Positions 27,337 to 35,741 of a DNA stretch of 55,946 bases are shown one piece after another (position 1 is the first letter of the stretch; the number at the start of each line of letters is the position of its first letter). A program made the translations under genes and the position numbers. The notes beneath the pieces are model-generated. The model ran no database searches. It saw only the letters and a program-made list of their open reading frames with translations, and had not been told where the DNA came from. The DNA comes from Rhizobium sp. SG_E_25_P2 (GTDB lineage: Bacteria > Pseudomonadota > Alphaproteobacteria > Rhizobiales > Rhizobiaceae), in contig NZ_JARXVM010000027.1 in the NCBI RefSeq assembly GCF_029892285.1, positions 1-55,946 of the forward strand, read 5' to 3'.

Positions 27337-28442
27337 TTCTGCCTCCGCTCGAAGATAGACATGAACCGCAGCCGACCCTGAAGCGTGTCGGACAGGAGGA
27401 TGGCGATGAAGACCATGCCCTCCAACACCAGAACCGTCGCATCCGGCATGTCCATGCGTCTTTGAACCAGCCCGCTCGATGCTTCGAAGCCGGCGAAAAG
27501 AATGGCCGCGGGGATGATCGCCAGACCGTTGTGGCGGGCGAGAAAGGCAATGAGGATGCCGGTGTAGCCATAGCCCGCCGCAAGCGATGCATTGGCCGAA
27601 CCATGGACCGCCGCCACCTCGAACATGCCGGCAAGGCCCGCAAAAGCGCCGCCGAGGGCTGTGAAGCCGATGGCGAGGACGCCCGCCGGAAGTCCCTGGA
27701 TCTGCGCGGCGCGAACATTTCCGCCGACGATCCGGGCTGCAAAGCCAAAGGTTGTGCGTTCGATCAGCACCCAACTCACAATACAGGCGATGATGCCGAC
27801 GGCAAGGCCCCAATGCACGCCAACGCCGGGGATCTCGCCGATGCGCCATGCTTCGGGCAGCGGCGCGGTGGACGGTTTGTTGAGGCTTGCGGGATCGCGC
27901 AGCGGGCCTTCGATGAGGTGGTTCATGAGCGCGATAGCGATATAGGCCATCAACAGGCTCGAAATGGTCTCGTTGACGCCGCGCAGCCGCCGGAGCGCCC
28001 CGACGCCGCCAATCCATACGCCGCCGACGACCATGGCCGCGATCGCCATAAAGGCGATGCCGATGGGCGCCGGCATTGACGGCGCTAGCATGGCGACGGC
28101 GCCCGCCGCCACACCGCCCAGAACAATCGCGCCTTCGCCGCCGATAATGACGAGGCCGAGCCTTGCAGGCAGCGCCACGCAGAGCGCCGCCAGCAGCAGA
28201 GGCGCTGCGCGCGCCAGTGTGTTCGTCCACGAAAAGGCCGTCCCGAAACCAGCCTTGAAGACCAGCAGGTAGAAGTCGACGGGCGATTTGCCGAGCACTG
28301 CGAGAAAGGCGGCGAATGCCGCCATCCCGGCCAACAGCGCCGCCAGCGGCAGGATCGCTGCCTCGATGCGGCGGGCTCCGGCTTCACTCAGGAAGCCCGC
28401 CCGCCCGGTGGATGACGCCACAAGTTCGGCCTGCATGCTCAT
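27333..28442 (-). CDS. ABC transporter permease (simple sugar/nucleoside type, first subunit)
   Basis: The protein has 369 residues and about nine to ten membrane spans. Typical segments are LPARLGLVIIGGEGAIVLGG and ERTTFGFAARIVGGNVRAAQIQG. The start is the ATG at 28442, because GGAGG lies 7 nt before. It lies 29 nt after the BMP-family binding-protein gene and is coupled to the second permease. Importers of this set (BMP protein, two RbsC-like permeases, double ATPase) usually take up nucleosides or purine/urea-like heterocycles. Confidence 0.9.
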   Translation of the reverse strand: MSMQAELVASSTGRAGFLSEAGARRIEAAILPLAALLAGMAAFAAFLAVLGKSPVDFYLLVFKAGFGTAFSWTNTLARAAPLLLAALCVALPARLGLVIIGGEGAIVLGGVAAGAVAMLAPSMPAPIGIAFMAIAAMVVGGVWIGGVGALRRLRGVNETISSLLMAYIAIALMNHLIEGPLRDPASLNKPSTAPLPEAWRIGEIPGVGVHWGLAVGIIACIVSWVLIERTTFGFAARIVGGNVRAAQIQGLPAGVLAIGFTALGGAFAGLAGMFEVAAVHGSANASLAAGYGYTGILIAFLARHNGLAIIPAAILFAGFEASSGLVQRRMDMPDATVLVLEGMVFIAILLSDTLQGRLRFMSIFERRQK

Positions 28443-28471
28443 GGTCTGCCCTCCAGTCTTCAGATGCCGTG

Positions 28472-29596
28472 TCAGGAGGTGGAGCCGACAACGCCTTCGA
28501 CCAGATAGCTCATGCTTTCCAGCGCCACATCCGTTTCGACGAAGGCCTGTCCCTCTGTCGCCACGACATTGCCCTTGTTGTCCTTGAGCGGGCCCTTGAT
28601 GGCGGCAAAGCCGCCCTTCATAATCTCGGCCTTCACCGCTTCGAACTGAGTGCGCGCCTGTTCCGAAACGGCCGGGCCAAGCGGGCTCATCTTGATGAAG
28701 CCATCGGCGATGCCGCCGCGCACAAAGTTTTCGATCGTCCCGCCGGCAAGCGTCGTCTTGACCATGTCGGTATAGACCTTGCCCCAGTTCCATTCAGCGC
28801 CCGTCAGATATTTTTCAGGCGCAAGCGCGCTCTGGTTGGCGTGATAGCCGCACAGAAACATGCCGCGGCCTGCGCCTGTTTCCATGACCACCTTGGGGCC
28901 GTCCACATGACAGGTGATCACGTCGACGCCCTGATCGGCCAGAGCATTCGTAGCCTCTGCCTCCTTGACGGCGAGCGACCACTCGCCGGTAAAGATGACA
29001 TGGCACGTGATCGTGGGGTCGACGGCGCGAGCGCCGAGCAGGAAGGAGTTGATGTTCAACAGCACCTGCGGAATGGGTTTGGCGGCCACGAAACCGATTT
29101 TCTTGGTTTTTGTCGCATGGCCTGCGGCAATCCCGTTCAGATACTGACCCATGCCGATATAGCCGAAATAGGATCCGACATTCTTGGGCTTGTCCGGCGT
29201 CCACAGGCCGCCGCAATGCTCGAAGCGCACGGCGGGATTCTTCGGGGCCACGGCCAGGATATGCGGATCGAAATAGCCGAAGGATGTCGGAAACAGCAGT
29301 GTTGCGCCGTCAAAGCCGATCATGCTTTCCATGGTCTTCTGGACGTCGACGGTTTCGGGAACCTGTTCCTCTTCGACGACAGTGACGCCTTCCATCGCCT
29401 TGACGGCTGCGGCCCCCTGGGCATGGGACTGATTGTAGCCGAAGTCGTCTTTCGGACCGACATAAATGAAGCCGACGGTGAGCCCGGCGGCGCGCGCCAT
29501 TCCTGCGGGCAGGATGCCGGAAAGGGCGGCTGCGCCGGCCATGCCGGCCGTGCTCTGCAGAAACTGGCGACGATTGGGCATCAGGATCTTGGACAT
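28472..29596 (-). CDS. BMP-family ABC substrate-binding protein with Tat signal
   Basis: The protein has 374 residues. The N-terminus has a twin-arginine motif, NRRQFLQSTAGMAGAAA, and a cleavage region ARAAG, so a folded protein is likely exported by Tat. The mature part opens with LTVGFIYVGPKDDFGYNQSH, the BMP (basic membrane protein/Med) signature. The family binds nucleosides and related ring compounds. Its operon with biuret-type hydrolases suggests a ureide ligand. The ATG at 29596 has GGGGAA upstream. It is the first gene of the leftward operon, divergent from a LysR gene. Confidence 0.9.
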   Translation of the reverse strand: MSKILMPNRRQFLQSTAGMAGAAALSGILPAGMARAAGLTVGFIYVGPKDDFGYNQSHAQGAAAVKAMEGVTVVEEEQVPETVDVQKTMESMIGFDGATLLFPTSFGYFDPHILAVAPKNPAVRFEHCGGLWTPDKPKNVGSYFGYIGMGQYLNGIAAGHATKTKKIGFVAAKPIPQVLLNINSFLLGARAVDPTITCHVIFTGEWSLAVKEAEATNALADQGVDVITCHVDGPKVVMETGAGRGMFLCGYHANQSALAPEKYLTGAEWNWGKVYTDMVKTTLAGGTIENFVRGGIADGFIKMSPLGPAVSEQARTQFEAVKAEIMKGGFAAIKGPLKDNKGNVVATEGQAFVETDVALESMSYLVEGVVGSTS

Positions 29597-29724
29597 GCGA
29601 AAGTTCCCCACTTTTCGTTAGACCGGTTGCGCGTTTATGGCTCCGAGCGGCCCGCGCCTTTGAATTTCGCCGTCAGTAATCCAGATAGACGCGCTTCTGT
29701 CTTGTGCTATGTTTTGGCTGGACC

Positions 29725-29741
29725 GCTGCAAGAATTGCAGC
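29725..29741. promoter_or_regulatory. LysR-type operator (T-N11-A) between BMP operon and LysR gene
   Basis: GCTGCAA (29725-29731) and TTGCAGC (29735-29741) form a perfect 7-bp inverted repeat around GAA and contain TGCAAGAATTGCA, a T-N11-A motif. It lies 18 nt before the LysR start and 128 nt from the divergent BMP gene, the usual place for a LysR autoregulatory and activation site. Confidence 0.65.
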
Positions 29742-29759
29742 AGCTCGGAAAGGCCCGCC

Positions 29760-30668
29760 ATGCGCTATCTCTCGTCCATCCGCTATATAGACGCTGTGGT
29801 GAAAGCCGGGTCCATCCGCGCGGCCGCAGATACGCTGGCAATCACCTCGACGGCGCTCAATCGCCGCATTCTGGCGATGGAAGCGGAACTCGGCGTGCCG
29901 ATTTTCGAACGCATGCCGCATGGCGTGCGTCTGTCGGCAGCCGGCGAGATCTATATCCACCACATCCGTAACCAGCTTTCCGATATGGAGCGGGTGCGGT
30001 CGCAGATCGCTGATCTTTCGGGGGTGCGGCGGGGTCATGTCTCCATCGCCTGCAGCCAGGCGCTTTTACCTTATTTTCTGCCCAGCCAGATCGCGCTTTA
30101 CCGGAAGGAACATCCGAATGTGACGTTCGGCGTGCATCTGCGCGACCGAGAAGCCGCCGAACAGGCGCTCGTCGATCATAGCGCCGATCTTGCCGTGGTG
30201 TTCGAACCCGTCCGGCTTACGGATTTCATGACCCTGATCCGGGTGCGCCAGCCGGTTCACGTGGTGATGTCCTGGGATCATCCGCTTGCGGCGAAGACAA
30301 ATGTGCGCCTTTCAGATTGCGTCGATTATCCGATATCGCTTCCCACCACGCCCTATGGCGTCCGGCATCTGCTCGACATCGCCATGCGGGTCGCCGGGGT
30401 GCGCCTCGACCCGGTCATCCAATCGGACAATTTCGAATTTCTCCGCAATCACGCCGTGTCGGAAAACATCCTGACCTTCCAGATCCCGATCGGACTTGCC
30501 GAAGAAACATCCACCGGCCGGCTGATCTCCCGCCCGGTGGATGGTCGCGATGTGCCCGCAGGAATTCTTTATCTCGGCCAGTTGAAGGGGCGTACCCTGC
30601 CGGTTGCAGCCGCCCGCTTCGCCTCCCAACTCACCAGCGCGCTCGCAAGTCAGTTCGAGGCATCATAG
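29760..30668 (+). CDS. LysR-family regulator of the biuret-type operon
   Basis: The protein has 302 residues. The N-terminal winged helix-turn-helix is plain (YIDAVVKAGSIRAAADTLAI, TALNRRILAMEAELGVPIFER), and a periplasmic-binding-protein-like effector domain follows. The ATG at 29760 has GGAAAGG upstream. It is divergent from the BMP/biuret hydrolase operon, so it most likely activates that operon in response to the ureide or another nitrogen signal through the T-N11-A palindrome in between. Confidence 0.88.
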   Translation: MRYLSSIRYIDAVVKAGSIRAAADTLAITSTALNRRILAMEAELGVPIFERMPHGVRLSAAGEIYIHHIRNQLSDMERVRSQIADLSGVRRGHVSIACSQALLPYFLPSQIALYRKEHPNVTFGVHLRDREAAEQALVDHSADLAVVFEPVRLTDFMTLIRVRQPVHVVMSWDHPLAAKTNVRLSDCVDYPISLPTTPYGVRHLLDIAMRVAGVRLDPVIQSDNFEFLRNHAVSENILTFQIPIGLAEETSTGRLISRPVDGRDVPAGILYLGQLKGRTLPVAAARFASQLTSALASQFEAS

Positions 30669-30806
30669 ATGGCGCGAAACAGCGTCAACCGGCGCTATTT
30701 CCCGCCAAATATCGCTTTTGCGCTGACAACGGTCTGCGGTCCGGTCACGACTCCGTCACCGAACATTCGCCCGGCGCTTCAGCAATTTTGACGTTGCGGC
30801 GGGATT

Positions 30807-32210
30807 TCAGAAAAAGGTTCCGGCCATTTCAGGAGAGCCCGCAAGAGCGTGCTCCATGAACTCGAGCGCGCTCTTGAGGGTATCGCGTTTTATTGGCCCG
30901 CCGAGGCAAATGCGCACGGCTTCGTCGGCCTGGCCATCAACAGTAAATGCGTCACTTGCGACCACGCCAATGCCGGAGTTACGCATTTGGGTCCCGAAGG
31001 TCGAACGAGTCCATCCGTTGGTCAACGGCAACCATATATTGAAGCTGATTGGGTCGCTTCTGTAGCTGCCTGCCGGCAGCACTTTCGCCACCAGGGCCTG
31101 GCGAGCGGCAGCTTCGGCGCGGATGAAGCGCAGGATACTGTCCGCTGTGCCATCCTCTATCCAGCGCGTGGCCAGGGCGGTGGAGAGCGGTGACGCCATG
31201 ACGCTGGCCGCGCGCATGGCGCTGGCGAAGGGCCACGCCGCCCTGGTGTCGGGCACGACAACATAGGCCAGCCGCAGGCCGGCGCCGATGCATTTTGCAA
31301 GTCCACCGATATGCCAGGTCAGGTCGGGCGCCATGGCCGCAAGCGGAGCCGGGCCGTGCAGCGGAATAAACCCATACGCATCGTCCTCGACGATCGGGAC
31401 GTGATATTTGCGGGCGACAGCGCAGATTTCCTCGCGCCGCTTTTCCGGTATCGTCAGCGTCATCGGGTTTTGAAGCGTCGGATTGAGGTAGAGCGCCTTC
31501 GGTTTGCCGGTTTTGCACATCTCGGCAAACGCAGCGGGAATGACGCCCTCATCGTCCATCGGCAACCCCACAAGATTAAGGCGAAGCTGAGCGGCAATCG
31601 AGCGCATGCCGGGATAGGTTATATTCTCCGACAGCACCAACTCACCCGGCTTTGCCAACAGCCCGAAAATCGCCAAAAGCGCCGGATGCGCCCCGGGCGT
31701 CACGAAGATACGTTCTTGCGAGGGAACCAGTCCTCGGCGACTAAGCCATGAAGCGGCGGCTTCCTTGTCCATTCCGGCGCCGCCAAAACCCTGATAGCGC
31801 AGCAGCGGGATCAAATTGGTGGATACGGCGGAGAGCCCCTCCTGCATACGCGCCAGAAGATCCGGATCATCCGGTTCCGGCGGCATATTCATCGAAAAAT
31901 CGACGACGGAGGTGCGTCTCGCATCCAGCGCGGCCTGCGAGACGAAACCGCGCCGTTCCTTTTCGGGGCCGCCCGTGACGAAAGTTCCGCGTCCGACATG
32001 GGGGGCAACCAGTCCTCGCTTTTGCGCCTCGACATAGCCGCGCGCAACGGTGGTGAAATCGATCGCCAAGCGTTTCGCAAGCTCTCTTTGTGGCGGCAAC
32101 CTGTCGCCAACCAGCAGCTTGCCGCTCTTCAGATCCATCTCGATGACGTCGGCGATCGCCATGTAGCGTGGGCCGCTGCTGCGGGAGAGGTCTGGAAGCC
32201 AGGATTTCAT
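30807..32210 (-). CDS. MocR-family regulator (GntR winged helix fused to aminotransferase fold)
   Basis: The protein has 467 residues. An N-terminal GntR winged helix (about 15-80; GDRLPPQRELAKRLAIDFTTVARGYVEAQ, given here as a location) joins a class I aminotransferase-like domain. That domain has the PLP aspartate in VEDDAYGFIPL and the Schiff-base lysine in GLAKCIGAGLRLAYVV. MocR proteins (PdxR, GabR, TauR) sense an amine, amino acid or PLP through the bound cofactor and often bind direct repeats. It is divergent from the nitrilase cluster, and repeated TTGAATGCA sites lie between them. The start has only a weak GATGAG site. A role as regulator of the cluster is inferred. Confidence 0.87.
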   Translation of the reverse strand: MKSWLPDLSRSSGPRYMAIADVIEMDLKSGKLLVGDRLPPQRELAKRLAIDFTTVARGYVEAQKRGLVAPHVGRGTFVTGGPEKERRGFVSQAALDARRTSVVDFSMNMPPEPDDPDLLARMQEGLSAVSTNLIPLLRYQGFGGAGMDKEAAASWLSRRGLVPSQERIFVTPGAHPALLAIFGLLAKPGELVLSENITYPGMRSIAAQLRLNLVGLPMDDEGVIPAAFAEMCKTGKPKALYLNPTLQNPMTLTIPEKRREEICAVARKYHVPIVEDDAYGFIPLHGPAPLAAMAPDLTWHIGGLAKCIGAGLRLAYVVVPDTRAAWPFASAMRAASVMASPLSTALATRWIEDGTADSILRFIRAEAAARQALVAKVLPAGSYRSDPISFNIWLPLTNGWTRSTFGTQMRNSGIGVVASDAFTVDGQADEAVRICLGGPIKRDTLKSALEFMEHALAGSPEMAGTFF

Positions 32211-32332
32211 GACAACTCATCTATCGTGAACATTGACCGTATATTGTTGCTTTCCGGCTCTGTCACGCAAAAAGCGACTGCTCAACTCGGCAGCAACGCG
32301 CTTTCCGTTTGCCAAGCAGAAGTGACAGCACA

Positions 32333-32443
32333 TTGACTGCATTCAAAGTCGATCAACGCGCCTACGAGTTCACCAGATTTTTGCCCAGAGTTTAGCGTGA
32401 GCGAGATATTCCCAGCAACATTGAATGCATACTTGAATGCAGA
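32333..32443. promoter_or_regulatory. TTGAATGCA repeats, probable MocR operators
   Basis: TTGAATGCA occurs at 32423-32431 and again at 32435-32443 as a direct repeat with 12-bp periodicity. An inverted copy, TGCATTCAA, is at 32338-32346, overlapping TTGACTGCA (32333-32341, one mismatch). All lie in the 338-nt region between the divergent mocR-like gene and the nitrilase cluster, 38 bp or more upstream of the sigma-54 promoter. Direct repeats are the usual target of MocR proteins; binding is inferred. The rest of this intergenic region shows no gene. Confidence 0.65.
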
Positions 32444-32481
32444 TCATGCGGTTTTGATTTGATATTAGGCAAAACGCGGAC

Positions 32482-32497
32482 TGGCACACCCATTGCA
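32482..32497 (+). promoter_or_regulatory. Sigma-54 (RpoN) promoter of the Nit1C cluster
   Basis: The sequence TGGCACACCCATTGCA is TGGCAC-N5-TTGCA, a near-perfect -24/-12 element, 51 nt upstream of the first cluster gene. RpoN control agrees with the nitrogen-starvation response known for the homologous clusters. No gene for an enhancer-binding activator is adjacent, so a global one such as NtrC is likely; I did not find a clear NtrC site. Confidence 0.85.
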
Positions 32498-32548
32498 ATT
32501 GAATGGCAGTGGCCCGCCCTGGGCCGAGGTCAAAACAGGAGCCATTTC

Positions 32549-33031
32549 ATGCCCGCTATCACCGCCCCCGCCCACGCTGATGGAGATTTCTTCGTCGACT
32601 ATGAGGAAAAGGTATTCGAAGATGTCCAGGCGATGGAAGGTGAAAAAGCCCTCATCACCTTCCACACCGTCGCCTTCGAAGGCTCGATCGGCCTTGTCAA
32701 CCTGCTCCAGGCCAAGCGTCTGAAGCGAAAGGGTTATGACACCTCCGTACTGCTCTATGGCCCGGGCGTTACGCTCGGCATCCAGCGCGGTTTCCCCAAA
32801 CTCGGTTCCGAAGCTTTCCCCGGACATCTCAACTTCAACAACCAGATCAAGGGCTTTCTGGAGGAAGGCGGCAAGGTCTATGCCTGCCGGTTTGCCCTTC
32901 AGGCGCTTTATGGCCACGGTGAGCCGGCCCTCATTCCCGGCATCACTCCCATCAGCCCGCTGGATGTGCTCGATCTCATGTTGATCCACCGCCGCGCGGG
33001 CGCTGTCATCCTGGACACCTGGACGCTGTAA
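32549..33031 (+). CDS. nitB: MSMEG_0572/Sll0783-family nitrogen-starvation protein (Nit1C)
   Basis: The protein has 160 residues and no known catalytic motif. I recognise the family from the sequence around [20 protein letters not shown] and [20 protein letters not shown]: the Sll0783/MSMEG_0572 proteins that head Nit1C clusters and rise under nitrogen starvation. The fold looks like a DsrE-type small alpha/beta protein (conserved YGPGV), but this is a guess. The start is the ATG at 32549, with AGGAG 7 nt before. It is first in the cluster, directly behind the sigma-54 promoter. The symbol follows the Nit1C naming as I recall it. Confidence 0.82.
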   Translation: MPAITAPAHADGDFFVDYEEKVFEDVQAMEGEKALITFHTVAFEGSIGLVNLLQAKRLKRKGYDTSVLLYGPGVTLGIQRGFPKLGSEAFPGHLNFNNQIKGFLEEGGKVYACRFALQALYGHGEPALIPGITPISPLDVLDLMLIHRRAGAVILDTWTL

Positions 33032-33113
33032 CCCCACTCATCCGCGTCCATCTTGGCGCGTTCGGAAGGCGGGGTCCGCTCCGCCTCCTTCACCTCAATT
33101 CAAGGAAATCGTC

Positions 33114-34157
33114 ATGGCTGACAACAGGACAGTTCGGGCCGCCGCCGCACAGATCGCGCCGGATCTCACCTCAGGCGACAAGACGTTGACCCGGGTGCTT
33201 GAAACGATCCGCGAAGCCGCAGCCAAGGGCGCCGAACTGATCGTATTCCCGGAGACCTTCGTCCCCTGGTATCCCTATTTTTCCTTCGTCCTGCCGCCGG
33301 TCCTTTCCGGCCGCGAACATTTGCGGCTCTATGAGGAGGCGGTCACAGTTCCCAGTGCTGCGACCGACGCGGTAGCGGCAGCAGCCCGCGAAAACGGCAT
33401 GGTCGTTGCGCTCGGCGTCAATGAGCGGGATCATGGCACGCTCTACAACACCCAGCTCATCTTCGACGCCGACGGGACCCTTGTCCTCAAGCGGCGCAAG
33501 ATCACCCCTACTTTCCATGAGCGGATGATCTGGGGCCAAGGGGATGGCTCCGGCCTCAAGGTGGTCGACAGCAAGATCGGACGCATCGGCGCGCTCGCCT
33601 GCTGGGAACATTACAATCCCCTCGCCCGCTACGCGTTGATGGCGCAGCATGAGGAAATCCATGTCGCGCAATTCCCAGGCTCCATGGTCGGTCCGATCTT
33701 CGCCGACCAGATGGAAGTCACCATCCGCCATCATGCGCTGGAAAGCGGCTGTTTCGTCGTCAACGCCACCGGCTGGCTGATGGATGAGCAGATCCGAACC
33801 ATCACCCCGGACGAGGGCCTGCAGAAGGCCCTGCGCGGCGGCTGCATGACGGCGATCATCTCTCCGGAAGGCAAGCACCTGGCGCCGCCGATCACCGAGG
33901 GTGAAGGCATCCTGATTGCCGATCTCGACATGAGCCTGATCCTCAAACGCAAGCGGATGATGGATTCCGTGGGCCACTATGCGCGCCCGGAACTGTTGCA
34001 TCTCGTCATCAACGACCGCCCGGCAAACACGATGGTAGCCGCTCATCCTTTCCTCGAAACCGCACAGACAGGGAGCAATACCCATGGACACCAGACCCCA
34101 GCTTTCGACGGAAACCCTGATCAACGAATTGCAGTCGTTCGGCGCGAGGCTCGTTGA
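33114..34157 (+). CDS. nitC: Nit1-type nitrilase (Nit6803-like)
   Basis: The protein has 347 residues, the length of Synechocystis Nit6803 homologues. The catalytic triad is Glu47 ([12 protein letters not shown]), Lys129 ([11 protein letters not shown]) and Cys163 ([15 protein letters not shown]), with the nitrilase-type CWEHYNPL rather than an amidase motif. It hydrolyses a nitrile to acid and ammonia. In other bacteria the Nit1C cluster is linked to assimilation of cyanide as nitrogen source, and its natural substrate is probably a cyano compound made by or processed in the cluster. Its 3' end overlaps the radical SAM gene by 74 nt in another frame, an unusually long overlap. Confidence 0.92.
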   Translation: MADNRTVRAAAAQIAPDLTSGDKTLTRVLETIREAAAKGAELIVFPETFVPWYPYFSFVLPPVLSGREHLRLYEEAVTVPSAATDAVAAAARENGMVVALGVNERDHGTLYNTQLIFDADGTLVLKRRKITPTFHERMIWGQGDGSGLKVVDSKIGRIGALACWEHYNPLARYALMAQHEEIHVAQFPGSMVGPIFADQMEVTIRHHALESGCFVVNATGWLMDEQIRTITPDEGLQKALRGGCMTAIISPEGKHLAPPITEGEGILIADLDMSLILKRKRMMDSVGHYARPELLHLVINDRPANTMVAAHPFLETAQTGSNTHGHQTPAFDGNPDQRIAVVRREAR

Positions 34158-35202
34158 TCCCAAGGCCGGCCACGAGAGCCGCCGCGGCGGCGCTGGCCCC
34201 TCCGATCACAAAGCGCTCACTATCGACGGCATGACGGTCATGGTCCCGGTGCACACGGCGCCCGCCTTCGAAAGCCCCTACCTTGTCGAAAGACCGGATG
34301 AAGCGGGTAACAGCCGCATCAGTCGTGACGGCCGGGTCATCGGCGAAGTCTCCTTCCCCCTGCGCCCCCGTTTTTACGAGCGCTCGACGGCAGACGGCAT
34401 TCCCTATTCACAGATCGCCGTACTGCACGGACGCGACGTGCTGGCAACCACCGTGTTGCAGACCTGTATACGCTACCAGAGCCGCACGAAAACCTGTCAA
34501 TTCTGCGCCATCGGCCAGTCGCTGGCGGCAGGACGTACTGTCGCCCACAAGACGCCGGCGCAGCTTGCCGAAGTCGCCAAGGCCGCCGTCGAGCTCGATG
34601 GCGTCAAGCATATGGTGATGACCACGGGCACGCCGAAGGGCGACGATCGGGGCGCTGCGGTGCTGGCGGACAGCGCTCGCGCCATCAAGGCGGCAGTGGA
34701 TATTCCCATTCAGGCGCAATGTGAGCCGCCGGAAGACGACATTTGGTTTTCACGCATGAAGGAAGCCGGAGTCGATGCGCTCGGCATGCATCTCGAAGTG
34801 GTGACGCCGGAGATCCGCGCCCGCATCATGCCGGGCAAGGCGCAGGTCGGCATCGAGAAATATATGGCGTCCTTCAAGACGGCGGTCCAAATATTCGGAC
34901 GTGGACAGGTCTCCACCTATATCCTCGCAGGCCTTGGCGACACACGCGAAGCCATCCTCGACATCTGCGAAAGGCTGGTGGCGACAGGCGTCTATCCCTT
35001 TGTCGTGCCCTTCGTGCCGATCTCGGGCACGCCGCTTGAAAGCCATCCCGCGCCAAAACCCGAATTCATGCACTCGATCCTCGGGCCCTTGTCGAAACTG
35101 CTTGTCCAAAGCGGCCTGAAAGCCGTGGACATCAAGGCCGGCTGTGGCAAATGCGGCGCCTGCTCCGCCCTTTCCACCTATGAAAGGATGCTGACCAAAT
35201 GA
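34084..35202 (+). CDS. nitD: MSMEG_0568-family radical SAM protein (Nit1C)
   Basis: The protein has 372 residues. The 4Fe-4S cluster ligands are Cys128, Cys138 and Cys141, in [18 protein letters not shown], spaced CX9CX2C instead of the usual CX3CX2C; this wide spacing is a mark of the family. A barrel follows, with [10 protein letters not shown] and [16 protein letters not shown] second group, Cys354, Cys357 and Cys360 (CGKCGAC), ends the protein and may hold another cluster. It probably rebuilds a carbon or nitrogen skeleton by radical chemistry; the substrate is not known. The ATG at 34084 lies inside the nitrilase gene and has GGGAG upstream. Confidence 0.9.
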   Translation: MDTRPQLSTETLINELQSFGARLVDPKAGHESRRGGAGPSDHKALTIDGMTVMVPVHTAPAFESPYLVERPDEAGNSRISRDGRVIGEVSFPLRPRFYERSTADGIPYSQIAVLHGRDVLATTVLQTCIRYQSRTKTCQFCAIGQSLAAGRTVAHKTPAQLAEVAKAAVELDGVKHMVMTTGTPKGDDRGAAVLADSARAIKAAVDIPIQAQCEPPEDDIWFSRMKEAGVDALGMHLEVVTPEIRARIMPGKAQVGIEKYMASFKTAVQIFGRGQVSTYILAGLGDTREAILDICERLVATGVYPFVVPFVPISGTPLESHPAPKPEFMHSILGPLSKLLVQSGLKAVDIKAGCGKCGACSALSTYERMLTK

Positions 35203-35741
35203 TGATCGAACCCTTCTCGCCCTTCCGCACCAGCGAATTCCAGGTGAAGTTCGCGACATCGGCCTGGGAACGTAGCCAGGCCCATGCCCTTCGCCGGGAA
35301 GTATTCTGCCGTGAACAGCAAATTTTCCAGAACGACGACCGGGACGCGATCGACGATTCCGCCACCCCCATCGTTGCGCTTTCCATGCTCGGCGTTGCCG
35401 CCGACCAGGTGGTCGGCACAGTGCGCATCCATGAGGAACAGCCGGGTCTCTGGTGGGGTTCGCGCCTTGCCGTCCACGAGGATTTCCGCAAGATCGGCGC
35501 GCTCGGCGCCACGCTGATCCGGCTTGCCGTTTCCTCCGCCAATGCCATGGGTTGCCACACGTTCCTGGCCAATGTTCAGGTGCAGAACGGGTTGCTGTTT
35601 CGCCGCCTGCATTGGGATGTGGTCGAAGAATTCGAGATCTACGGCAAACCGCACTTGCGGATGCAGGCGGATCTCAGCTGGTATCCGCCTTGCGCCACGC
35701 CGGAGGCGGGTTTCGTGGCGCTCGCCAAACGGGCGGCATGA
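35199..35741 (+). CDS. nitE: MSMEG_0567/Sll0786-family GNAT N-acetyltransferase (Nit1C)
   Basis: The protein has 180 residues. It is a GNAT-fold protein: AHALRREVFCREQQIFQNDD is the N-terminal segment and GTVRIHEEQPGLWWGSRLAVHEDFRKIGALGATLI covers strand 4 and the acetyl-CoA loop (location about 75-110). It is expected to acylate an amine with acetyl-CoA or another acyl-CoA. It overlaps the radical SAM stop (ATGATG at 35199) and the following gene (ATGA), so translation is coupled. In mycobacteria this domain is fused to the AIR-synthase-like one; here they are separate genes. Confidence 0.88.
   Translation: MMIEPFSPFRTSEFQVKFATSAWERSQAHALRREVFCREQQIFQNDDRDAIDDSATPIVALSMLGVAADQVVGTVRIHEEQPGLWWGSRLAVHEDFRKIGALGATLIRLAVSSANAMGCHTFLANVQVQNGLLFRRLHWDVVEEFEIYGKPHLRMQADLSWYPPCATPEAGFVALAKRAA

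Noticed and set aside
27337-28230. N-terminal extension of the second permease frame into the first permease gene
   Set aside because: The extended part is Arg/Ala-rich and out of frame with a real membrane protein; the ATG at 27336 gives a normal permease coupled by ATGA.
28316-29971. Plus-strand open frame of about 550 codons across the BMP gene
   Set aside because: It runs opposite the BMP binding protein and into the LysR control region; no recognisable protein and no supported start.
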